Shown in pieces: positions 1-5,006 of a stretch of DNA of 5,006 bases. Numbering within the stretch: position 1 is the stretch's first letter; the number at the start of each line of letters is the position of its first letter. The DNA comes from Oscillospiraceae bacterium (GTDB taxonomy: Bacteria > Bacillota > Clostridia > Oscillospirales > Ruminococcaceae): assembly GCA_017396055.1 (NCBI GenBank), contig JAFQND010000013.1:1-5006 (forward strand), written 5' to 3'. The notes below the pieces were generated by a model. That model ran no database searches. It was not told the DNA's origin and saw only the letters and a list, made by a program, of their open reading frames with translations. A program made the position numbers and the translations under genes.

Positions 1-483
1 TACATACGGAACAAATCCCAGCTGCTTATAGAGCCGTACAGCCGGCCAGCTGGTGGTCTGGGTGGTCAGGAAAACGGACTCGTTCACACCGGTCAGTGCG
101 AGGGAAAGCAAAGCCTTTGCGATCCCCTTTCCTTCGTGGTCGGGATGGGTAGCGACCCAGTGGATACGGGGCATCATCTTTCCCAGTTTGTCACCGAACC
201 AGAGAGAAACGGTACCGGCAGGAGAGCCATCCGGTGCAAAGGCAAGATACATCCGTTTTTTCAGTTTGTCGGGATAGGGCAGAAATTCTTTTTCAAAATG
301 TGTCATGGCATTTTCGGGAGTTCTGAACTCACCGGCAGCCGATTCGACAACACACCAAGCATAAGAGAGATCCGGTTCCCAAAGGCGTACAGTATAACCT
401 TCCGGCATCGTCCATCCGTCCATCGGATGCGGATCGTCACAGATCATCACAACGGGAATATGGGGCAGAGAAGTATCAAGCAT
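1..483 (-). CDS. GNAT-family N-acetyltransferase, C-terminus outside window
   Basis: Reading the minus strand from an ATG at 483-481 gives 161 codons with no stop before the window edge, so the C-terminus is missing. The GNAT fold is recognisable from three elements. Strand-like 'RIHWVATHPDHEGKGIAKAL' (residues 106-125) is motif A with the acetyl-CoA pyrophosphate loop. 'TTQTTSWPAVRLYKQLGFVP' (140-159) is the motif B region with the typical A-x-x-L-Y-x-x-L-G-F signature. 'AFAPDGSPAGTVSLWF' (81-96) is the preceding beta hairpin. The family transfers an acetyl group from acetyl-CoA to an amine; the acceptor cannot be predicted. The usual Arg/Gln at the start of the R/Q-x-x-G-x-G/A loop is Glu117 here. 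The start is supported by AAAGGAG at 497-491, 7 nt upstream. No signal peptide or membrane segment is visible, so it is probably cytoplasmic. It is transcribed divergently from the glycerol-1-phosphate dehydrogenase operon. The family call is firm; the specific function is unknown. Confidence 0.88.
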   Translation of the reverse strand, partial: MLDTSLPHIPVVMICDDPHPMDGWTMPEGYTVRLWEPDLSYAWCVVESAAGEFRTPENAMTHFEKEFLPYPDKLKKRMYLAFAPDGSPAGTVSLWFGDKLGKMMPRIHWVATHPDHEGKGIAKALLSLALTGVNESVFLTTQTTSWPAVRLYKQLGFVPYV

Positions 484-517
484 CGGAAAACTCCTTTCGA
501 GTACAAGGGTCGGCTTC

Positions 518-546
518 ATTATACCACAAAGAATGTGTTTTTACAA
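518..546 (-). promoter_or_regulatory. Probable sigma-A promoter of the acetyltransferase gene
   Basis: On the minus strand, TTGTAA (546-541) is followed after exactly 17 bp by a perfect TATAAT (523-518). A TGG directly before the -10 makes it an extended -10 element. Transcription would start near 511, leaving a leader of about 28 nt that contains the AAAGGAG ribosome binding site of the acetyltransferase. This is motif matching by eye only. Confidence 0.7.
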
Positions 547-551
547 AGAAT
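526..551. repeat. Direct repeat ACAAAGAAT in the divergent promoter region
   Basis: The 9-mer ACAAAGAAT occurs at 526-534 and again at 543-551, a period of 17 bp. Both copies are followed by similar bases (GTGT after the first, ATGTGTG after the second). The first copy lies in the spacer of the leftward promoter. The second covers that promoter's -35 box and ends just upstream of the -35 position of the rightward promoter. This placement would suit a regulator binding site controlling both directions, but the region is AT-rich and chance remains possible. Confidence 0.4.
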
Positions 552-555
552 ATGT

Positions 556-584
556 GTGCTTCAGGATAATATTTGTGCTATAAT
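556..584 (+). promoter_or_regulatory. Probable extended -10 promoter of the glycerol-1-phosphate dehydrogenase operon
   Basis: TGC-TATAAT at 576-584 is a perfect extended -10 element. The bases 17 bp upstream (GTGCTT, 556-561) match the -35 consensus poorly, so the extended -10 probably carries recognition, or an activator helps. Transcription would start near 591, giving a leader of about 27 nt before the GTG at 618. That leader contains the AAAGGATG ribosome binding site (603-610). Confidence 0.6.
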
Positions 585-617
585 AATTCCAGCAATATAC
601 AGAAAGGATGATTTTCT

Positions 618-1874
618 GTGAAAGTAGATCTGGAACAGCTGAAAAAGCCCTGTTCCTGCGGCAGGACGCACGATATTTCGGTGGAAGAGATCCGCATAGA
701 AAGCGGCGCCGCTGCCCTTCTTCCCCGCTGGATCGAAAAAAAGAATTACCGCAAGCCTGTGATGGTCTGTGATGAAAACACCTATGAGGCAGCCGGAAAA
801 ACAGTCGCGGCAATGCTCCCGGGAATCGGCATCATCTGCCTGGATCCGAAAGGGCTGCACGCTGATGAACGCGCAGTGGCCCTTGTGGCGGAAAAGCTGA
901 CGGAATGTGATGTGCTTGTGGCTGTAGGCGCAGGCACTGTTCACGATGCGACCCGTTATACGGCTCACGAGCGCGGTGTCCCGTTCATCTCGGTACCGAC
1001 CGCAGCAAGCGTGGATGGTTTTGTCTCGACGGTAGCGGCCATGACCTGGTACGGCTACAAAAAAACTATGCCGGCAGTTGCCCCGGAAGCGGTGTTTGCT
1101 GATACCGATATCTTCTCAAAAGCTCCTGTCAGATTGTCTGCCTCGGGCTTTGGCGATCTGCTTGGAAAATACACTGCCCTCATCGATTGGAAGGCGGGAC
1201 ATTTACTGACCGGCGAATATTTCTGCGATACCATCTGCGGAATGGAACTGGATGCAGTTCGTATCGTGTCGGAAAATCTGGACGGCATCCGCACAGGCGA
1301 TGCTTATGCCTGTGAACAGCTGATGTACGGTCTGATTCTTTCGGGACTTGCCATGCAGATGATCGGAAATTCCAGACCTGCTTCCGGTGCGGAACATCAC
1401 CTTTCCCATCTGTGGGAGATGGAGGCTGTCAATACTCATGTGGATGCCTACCACGGCGAGAAAGTCGGTGTCGGACTGAAGATCGCTGCTGATATCTATC
1501 ACCGGTTTGCAGATTATCTTGAAAGCAGTGATTTTGCTCTCTCTGACTATAAAGGCGTTGAAACAGAGCTTCTGACATATTTTGCCGATCCCGATGTCAA
1601 GAAACAGATTGAAGAAGAAAATGCCGTTGACCCTCTTGCCGACATTGACAGAGCCGTACTTTCCTGTAAATCAGGCGAGCTCGCAAAGCTCCTCAGAAAG
1701 GTGCCTGCCGGCGAAGAAATCGCCATGCTTCTGAAAAAAGCCGGCGCACCGGCAGCGATGGAAGATATCGGTCTTTCGGAAGAACTCGTTCCCCTGTCCG
1801 CCAGGCTGTCGCCCTATGTAAGAAGAAGGCTGACCTGTATGAGACTGATCAAGCTGACAGATTTTGTGCTGTAA
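618..1874 (+). CDS. araM: sn-glycerol-1-phosphate dehydrogenase (AraM/EgsA type)
   Basis: This 418-residue protein belongs to the iron-containing alcohol dehydrogenase / dehydroquinate synthase-like superfamily. It most resembles bacterial AraM, which interconverts dihydroxyacetone phosphate and sn-glycerol 1-phosphate with NAD(P)H in the cytoplasm. Visible motifs, in order: N-terminal C-S-C-G-R-T-H (12-18), as I recall from clostridial homologues; the Gly-rich dinucleotide loop 'VGAGTVHDATRY' (103-114); 'PTAASVDGFVS' (127-137); 'ASGFGDLLGKYTALIDW' (175-191) with the likely metal ligand Asp180; 'SGAEHHLSHLWEM' (256-268) with a second ligand, His260 or His264; and 'HGEKVGVG' (279-286) with the third, His279. 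All metal ligands are present, so it should be active. Length is close to that of AraM proteins. The start is GTG, preceded by AAAGGATG with 7 nt spacing. It is the first gene of an operon, 16 nt before the phosphodiesterase gene. No pcrB-like lipid synthase is visible alongside. The direction of the reaction in vivo is unknown. Confidence 0.9.
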   Translation: MKVDLEQLKKPCSCGRTHDISVEEIRIESGAAALLPRWIEKKNYRKPVMVCDENTYEAAGKTVAAMLPGIGIICLDPKGLHADERAVALVAEKLTECDVLVAVGAGTVHDATRYTAHERGVPFISVPTAASVDGFVSTVAAMTWYGYKKTMPAVAPEAVFADTDIFSKAPVRLSASGFGDLLGKYTALIDWKAGHLLTGEYFCDTICGMELDAVRIVSENLDGIRTGDAYACEQLMYGLILSGLAMQMIGNSRPASGAEHHLSHLWEMEAVNTHVDAYHGEKVGVGLKIAADIYHRFADYLESSDFALSDYKGVETELLTYFADPDVKKQIEEENAVDPLADIDRAVLSCKSGELAKLLRKVPAGEEIAMLLKKAGAPAAMEDIGLSEELVPLSARLSPYVRRRLTCMRLIKLTDFVL

Positions 1875-1877
1875 AAC

Positions 1878-1883
1878 AGGAGG
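1878..1883 (+). promoter_or_regulatory. Ribosome binding site fixing the start of the phosphodiesterase gene
   Basis: A perfect AGGAGG sits 7 nt before the ATG at 1891. The frame is open further upstream to a TTG at 1864, overlapping the dehydrogenase stop codon, but that codon has no ribosome binding site and would add nine unconserved-looking residues. The ATG at 1891 is therefore taken as the start. Confidence 0.85.
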
Positions 1884-1890
1884 CAGGACG

Positions 1891-2583
1891 ATGAAACCAA
1901 TCACAAAAGAACTGTTCAAAAGCGGAACAAAGCCGGATATTCCGGTGATCACGGCCCATTCCGGCTGTGAAGGAACCCCTGATAACAGCATGGAGCATAT
2001 CAGAGCAGCAATCGATTCCGGTGCGGAAATGCTGGAGATCGATATCCGGAAATACGGCGATACTCTGTACCTGACGCATAATGAACAGGCGGATCTTGCC
2101 GGTTGTGCAACGCTGGCAGAATGCTTTATGCTGGTCGCTCCCCATGACGGTCTTTGTGTCAACTGTGATGTAAAGACTTTCGGATTGACTGCGGATGTCT
2201 GCAGACTGGCAAAAGAATATGGCATGGAAAGCCGCATCGTCTTTACCGGCAGCGTCGGGGAGGATGAACTGGATGCACTTGCCGGTTCTGAGGCGGACTG
2301 GTGGCTCAGCCTGTGGCATTCCGACCATGAAGCAGAAGATTTCACCGCCGCCTGCGCCCGGTATGCCGCCATGGGCGATCTTTACCGCATCATCAATCTG
2401 GACGGCACGATGGTGAACGATGCGCTTCTCGCCGAAGCGGAAACAAATGGATATGCCCTTTCGGTCTGGACCATCAACCGCGAAGAGGATATCCGGAGGG
2501 CAATGGCGGCGGGCGTCGCCAATATCACCACCCGATGTCCGAAGCTTGCTCTTTCTATCCGGAAAGAACTGTTTGGAAGATAA
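1891..2583 (+). CDS. Glycerophosphodiester phosphodiesterase (GDPD)-like protein, cytoplasmic
   Basis: This 230-residue protein has the TIM-barrel phosphodiesterase layout of the GDPD family, which hydrolyses glycerophosphodiesters to a glycerol phosphate plus an alcohol. 'ITAHSGCEGTPDNSMEHIRA' (20-39) matches the family's HRG...PENT opening block. 'GAEMLEIDIRKYGDTLYLTHNE' spans 44-65 and supplies metal ligands Glu49 and Asp51 and the second catalytic His63. 'VNCDVK' (90-95) corresponds to the n-I-E/D-x-K strand, with Asp93 as a likely third ligand. 'YALSVWTINREEDIRRAMAAG' (about 185-205) and 'ITTRCP' are the usual C-terminal blocks. The first catalytic His is His23, but the Arg that normally follows it is Ser24, so phosphate contacts may differ. 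There is no signal peptide or membrane segment, so substrates are probably intracellular or imported. It lies second in the operon, 16 nt after the glycerol-1-phosphate dehydrogenase, which suggests a glycerol-phosphate related job. Family is fairly certain; substrate is not. Confidence 0.83.
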   Translation: MKPITKELFKSGTKPDIPVITAHSGCEGTPDNSMEHIRAAIDSGAEMLEIDIRKYGDTLYLTHNEQADLAGCATLAECFMLVAPHDGLCVNCDVKTFGLTADVCRLAKEYGMESRIVFTGSVGEDELDALAGSEADWWLSLWHSDHEAEDFTAACARYAAMGDLYRIINLDGTMVNDALLAEAETNGYALSVWTINREEDIRRAMAAGVANITTRCPKLALSIRKELFGR

Positions 2584-2618
2584 AATAAACCATATCGCTG
2601 AAACAGAGGAGAACTAAT

Positions 2619-3743
2619 ATGGAACAATATCTCAAAAAGGCTCATGCATGGGCTGATGAACACGGCAGCGAACTGAAACAGCTGCTGATCGATCTGTGCG
2701 GCATTCCCGCTCCCTCCAATCATGAGGAGCTGCGGGCAGAATTCTGCAGAAACTGGCTGGCAGAAGCCGGCAGCAAAGAAGTACATATCGATGAGGCACT
2801 CAATGTTGTCTGTCCCATCGGTGATGACGGCGGTGACCTGACCGTCATCATGGCACATACCGATACTGTTTTTCCCGATATGGAGCCGATGCCCCTGCGG
2901 GAAGAGGACGGAAAGATCTTCTGTCCAGCGGTCGGCGATGACACGGCAAATCTCGCGGTTCTGATGATGAGTGCAAAATATATGCTGGAGCAGGGTCTCG
3001 GCAAAAATCTGCTGATCGTCTGCAACAGCGGTGAAGAAGGTCTCGGCAATCTGAAAGGCACCAGAAAGATCATGGAGAATTACGGCGGCCGGGTAAAAGA
3101 ATTCATCTCCTTTGACGGCGGCGTTTCCAGCGTCTGCGTCAAAGCGGTGGGTTCGGCCAGATACCGCGTGGAAGTCCTCACCGAAGGCGGTCATTCCTAT
3201 GGAGCCTTTGGAAACCGCAACGCTATCCGGGTACTCTCTTCAATGATCGACACGCTCTATACCATCAAAGTGCCCGCTTTCGGCAGGACCACCTATAACG
3301 TCGGTACCATTTCCGGCGGCACCTCGGTCAACACCATTGCCCAGCAGGCCGAAATGCTGTACGAATACCGTTCGGACGAACGGGAAGGCCTCGCCTTCAT
3401 GGAAAAGGCGTTCAACGCTGTTGTTGAGGCTTACAGAGCCACCGGTGTGACCGTCAATGTGGAAACGGTAGGTATCCGTCCCTGTAACGGCGATATCGAC
3501 AAAGAAGCACATGAAGCGCTGATCCGCAAGGTATCGGCAGTCATGAAGGATGTGACCGGCATCGAACCCGGAAGAGGCTCCGGCTCCACCGACGCCAATA
3601 TTCCTCTGTCTATGGGTATTCCGGCAGTGACCAACGGCGCCATTGTCGGCGGAAAAGCCCACACCAGAGAAGAGTTTCTCGTGGAAGAAAGCCTTTATCC
3701 CGGTCTGAAGATCGGTCTGGGAACACTGCTGCTTTATGCATAA
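2619..3743 (+). CDS. M20-family zinc metallopeptidase (PepT-like)
   Basis: This 374-residue protein has the full M20 co-catalytic dizinc site. 'MAHTDTVF' (78-85) gives ligand His80 and the supporting Asp82. 'VGDDTANLAV' (105-114) gives the bridging Asp at 107 or 108. 'NSGEEGLGNLKG' (136-147) gives catalytic Glu139 and ligand Glu140. 'SFDGG' (164-168) gives Asp166, and 'KAHTREEF' (346-353) gives the last ligand, His348. The dimerisation (lid) domain is inserted at about 178-290 and contains 'GGHSYGAFGNRNAI' (190-203) and 'SGGTSVNTIA' (232-241). 'GSGSTDANIPLSMGIPAV' (320-337) is the usual block before the final ligand. The domain plan and length fit aminotripeptidase T-like and related di/tripeptidases or amidohydrolases of the cytoplasm; no signal peptide is seen. 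The ATG is supported by AGAGGAG at 2605-2611, 7 nt upstream. It is the last gene of the operon, 35 nt after the phosphodiesterase and directly followed by a terminator. The substrate is unknown: a peptide, an N-acyl amino acid or another amide are all possible. Confidence 0.9.
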   Translation: MEQYLKKAHAWADEHGSELKQLLIDLCGIPAPSNHEELRAEFCRNWLAEAGSKEVHIDEALNVVCPIGDDGGDLTVIMAHTDTVFPDMEPMPLREEDGKIFCPAVGDDTANLAVLMMSAKYMLEQGLGKNLLIVCNSGEEGLGNLKGTRKIMENYGGRVKEFISFDGGVSSVCVKAVGSARYRVEVLTEGGHSYGAFGNRNAIRVLSSMIDTLYTIKVPAFGRTTYNVGTISGGTSVNTIAQQAEMLYEYRSDEREGLAFMEKAFNAVVEAYRATGVTVNVETVGIRPCNGDIDKEAHEALIRKVSAVMKDVTGIEPGRGSGSTDANIPLSMGIPAVTNGAIVGGKAHTREEFLVEESLYPGLKIGLGTLLLYA

Positions 3744-3744
3744 G

Positions 3745-3780
3745 GAAAAGGCCGTCCTGCGGGATGGCCTTTTCTTTTTT
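3745..3780 (+). terminator. Rho-independent terminator of the three-gene operon
   Basis: A 13-bp stem with one G-U pair is formed by 3745-3757 and 3762-3774, with a TGCG tetraloop (3758-3761). A run of six T follows at 3775-3780. It begins directly after the TAA of the M20 peptidase gene. It should end transcription from the upstream operon, so the downstream glycyl radical enzyme gene needs its own promoter. Confidence 0.93.
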
Positions 3781-3790
3781 GGATATCAAG

Positions 3791-3808
3791 AGAAAGCTGC
3801 AGTTTTCT
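3791..3808. repeat. Imperfect 18-bp palindrome, possible operator
   Basis: AGAAAGCTGCAGTTTTCT is self-complementary at 16 of 18 positions, centred on CTGCAG (3797-3802); only the sixth and thirteenth bases break the symmetry. It lies between the upstream terminator and the putative -35 box at 3822. Such a site could bind a dimeric regulator of the glycyl radical enzyme gene. A single copy is visible and no regulator gene is in the window, so function is speculative. Confidence 0.35.
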
Positions 3809-3821
3809 GCCAAATCGTCAA

Positions 3822-3850
3822 TTGATTTTTTCCGGTTTTTCCGATAGTAT
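3822..3850 (+). promoter_or_regulatory. Possible promoter of the glycyl radical enzyme gene
   Basis: TTGATT (3822-3827) and TAGTAT (3845-3850) are separated by 17 bp, each matching the sigma-A consensus at 4 of 6 bases. The predicted start near 3857 would leave only about 12 nt before the ATG, with the ribosome binding site at the very 5' end. This is unusual, so the true promoter may lie elsewhere in 3781-3850. Confidence 0.35.
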
Positions 3851-3857
3851 GAAAACA

Positions 3858-3866
3858 GAGGTGATC
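3858..3866 (+). promoter_or_regulatory. Strong ribosome binding site of the glycyl radical enzyme gene
   Basis: GAGGTGATC is complementary over nine consecutive bases to the conserved 3' end of bacterial 16S rRNA. Its GAGG core ends 7 nt before the ATG at 3869, which fixes that start. The GTG inside it (3861) runs into a stop after three codons and cannot be the start. Confidence 0.8.
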
Positions 3867-3868
3867 GT

Positions 3869-5006
3869 ATGACTTTCTATTCCCTTACCGGCGCGGAACG
3901 TCCGGTGCGGCTAAGCGAAAAGACGAGGCTCTTTGCCCATGAGTCACTGGACCGTAAATACGGAAAAGATACCCTTGACACACCGGCAGTAACGCTGGAC
4001 GATATAGAAGGATTTGAGATATTATCCCCTGTTGTGCGCTATGACACGGCCATCCGGAGGATCGCCGAAAAGGCTCCCCTGCGCATCTGTGAAGGAGAAC
4101 TTATCAGCGGTGCGGCGACACTGGGGCTTGCTATCGATCATCAGATACCTGCGGTTTTCGGCGGAAAACCGGTCTTCTCAAGCATCAGCCACCTGACCAT
4201 CGACTTTGAAACAGTGCTGAGAAAGGGTATCAGTCATATCCGACGCGAAGCCGAAGCAGCCTTTGAGCGCCATAAAGGCACCGAACGGGAAGAATTTGCC
4301 CGCAGCTGTCTGAATTGTCTGGACAGCTTTGCGATCTGGCAGAATCGTTATATCCGTACGCTGGAAAAAATGCCGGGATATGAGGAAAATGCCCGTATTC
4401 TGAAAAAAGTTCCCTTGCAGCCGGCAGAAAATTTCCGCGAAGCAGTACAGAGCCTTTGGTTTACTTTTGCTTTTGTGCGGCTGTGCGGCAACTGGCCCGG
4501 TATCGGTCGGCTGGACATGCTTTTGGGGAAATATCTGGAAAAAGATCTGACAGACGGTCTTCTGACGGTGTATGAAGCAAGAGAGCTCCTCGCTCACTTT
4601 TTCATCAAGGGCTGTGAATGGGTCACCGGCGAAAGCAACGGCAGCGGTGACGCACAGCATTATCAGAATATTCTGCTCGCCGGTGTGGATGAAAATGGAA
4701 ACGAAGTGACCAATACCGTCACCTGGCTGACGCTGGATATTCTGGAGGAATTGGGCATCGGCGACTTCCCCACCACCGTAAGGCTGAACCGGAACACCGA
4801 TGAAAAACTGCTGCGGCGGGTCGCTGAGGTCATGCGGTACGGCGGCGGTATTCTCGCCGTATACAACGAAGATCTGATCATTAAATCGCTGACCGGATGC
4901 GGCTATCCGCTGACGGAAGCAAGAAAATTTGCCAATGACGGCTGCTGGGAAGTACAGATTCCCGGGAAAACCGACTTTATCTATATGCCCTTTGACAGCT
5001 ATACTA
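3869..5006 (+). CDS. Pyruvate formate-lyase-like glycyl radical enzyme of unknown class, N-terminal part
   Basis: The frame stays open from the ATG at 3869 to the window end (379 codons plus one base), so the C-terminal half with the glycyl radical loop is not visible. The PFL-type barrel is recognisable from 'CEGELISGAATLG' (74-86), 'SHLTIDFETVLRKGISHIRRE' (around 107-127, the usual H-x-x-P/I-D...L-x-x-G block), 'PGIGRLDMLLGKYLEKDL' (210-227), 'QNILLAGVDENGNEVTN' (266-282), 'FPTTVRLN' (300-307) and the thiyl-radical loop 'NDGCWEVQIPGKT' (356-368). Cys359 is the expected catalytic Cys. Glu361 matches the general-base Glu found in C-V-E of dehydratase-type members, but the middle residue is Trp. 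There is no adjacent Cys-Cys pair, so it is not pyruvate formate-lyase itself. The Cys comes earlier than in known types (about 420-500), giving a compact N-terminal part. It should act anaerobically after activation by a radical-SAM activase, which is not in the window. The substrate is unknown. Confidence 0.85.
   Translation, partial: MTFYSLTGAERPVRLSEKTRLFAHESLDRKYGKDTLDTPAVTLDDIEGFEILSPVVRYDTAIRRIAEKAPLRICEGELISGAATLGLAIDHQIPAVFGGKPVFSSISHLTIDFETVLRKGISHIRREAEAAFERHKGTEREEFARSCLNCLDSFAIWQNRYIRTLEKMPGYEENARILKKVPLQPAENFREAVQSLWFTFAFVRLCGNWPGIGRLDMLLGKYLEKDLTDGLLTVYEARELLAHFFIKGCEWVTGESNGSGDAQHYQNILLAGVDENGNEVTNTVTWLTLDILEELGIGDFPTTVRLNRNTDEKLLRRVAEVMRYGGGILAVYNEDLIIKSLTGCGYPLTEARKFANDGCWEVQIPGKTDFIYMPFDSYT

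Noticed and set aside
136..621. Open frame of 161 codons on the plus strand across the acetyltransferase gene and the divergent promoter region
   Set aside because: It is antisense to a clear GNAT coding frame, runs through both promoters and has no family signature.
1864..1890. N-terminal extension of the phosphodiesterase starting at TTG 1864, overlapping the dehydrogenase stop
   Set aside because: No ribosome binding site precedes it, while a perfect AGGAGG lies 7 nt before the ATG at 1891.
2382..3194. Long open frame of 270 codons on the minus strand across the phosphodiesterase and peptidase genes
   Set aside because: It lies antisense to two well-supported genes, shows no recognisable family motif, and is a composition-driven shadow frame.
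3818..3828. Short palindrome TCAATTGA with AAATC/GATTT arms around the -35 box
   Set aside because: The arms are not concentric with the palindrome and the stretch is AT-rich, so an operator cannot be supported.
3849..3872. Seven-codon mini-ORF (MKTEVIV) whose TGA overlaps the ATG of the glycyl radical enzyme as ATGA, like a translationally coupled leader peptide
   Set aside because: It has no ribosome binding site of its own, its ATG falls within and beside the putative -10 box, and the downstream gene has a strong ribosome binding site. It is most likely chance.

Overview
The window looks like chromosomal DNA of an anaerobic, low-to-mid GC Firmicute (Clostridia type, possibly a gut or rumen organism). 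The support is strong AGGAGG-type ribosome binding sites about 7 nt before the starts, a sigma-A-like extended -10 promoter, a Rho-independent terminator with a T-run, and an oxygen-sensitive glycyl radical enzyme. Genus cannot be read from the sequence. No phage, IS, CRISPR, tRNA or rRNA signal was seen. Coding density is high; the only two non-coding stretches are about 130 and 125 bases.

Layout. (1) Positions 1-483, minus strand: a GNAT-family N-acetyltransferase cut off by the window start. (2) Positions 484-617: a divergent intergenic region with a good promoter for the acetyltransferase, an extended -10 promoter for the rightward operon, and a 9-bp direct repeat between and overlapping them. 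(3) Positions 618-3743, plus strand: a three-gene operon encoding an AraM/EgsA-type sn-glycerol-1-phosphate dehydrogenase, a cytoplasmic glycerophosphodiester phosphodiesterase-like protein and an M20-family metallopeptidase, with gaps of 16 and 35 nt, closed by a strong terminator at 3745-3780. (4) Positions 3781-3868: an intergenic stretch with an 18-bp imperfect palindrome and a plausible promoter. (5) Positions 3869-5006, plus strand: the N-terminal half of a pyruvate formate-lyase-like glycyl radical enzyme, cut off by the window end just after its active-site Cys motif.

How they may work together. The phosphodiesterase and the glycerol-1-phosphate dehydrogenase could form a short pathway: release of a glycerol phosphate from a glycerophosphodiester, then its NAD(P)-linked interconversion with dihydroxyacetone phosphate. 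Bacterial lipoteichoic acid and the phosphatidylglycerol head group contain the sn-1 enantiomer, so a salvage route for glycerol 1-phosphate is a reasonable hypothesis, but it is inference. The peptidase's role in the operon is unclear. The glycyl radical enzyme is the least assignable gene: it has a Cys-Trp-Glu active-site motif in place of the usual Cys-Val-Glu and a short N-terminal part, and may represent a class of unknown substrate.
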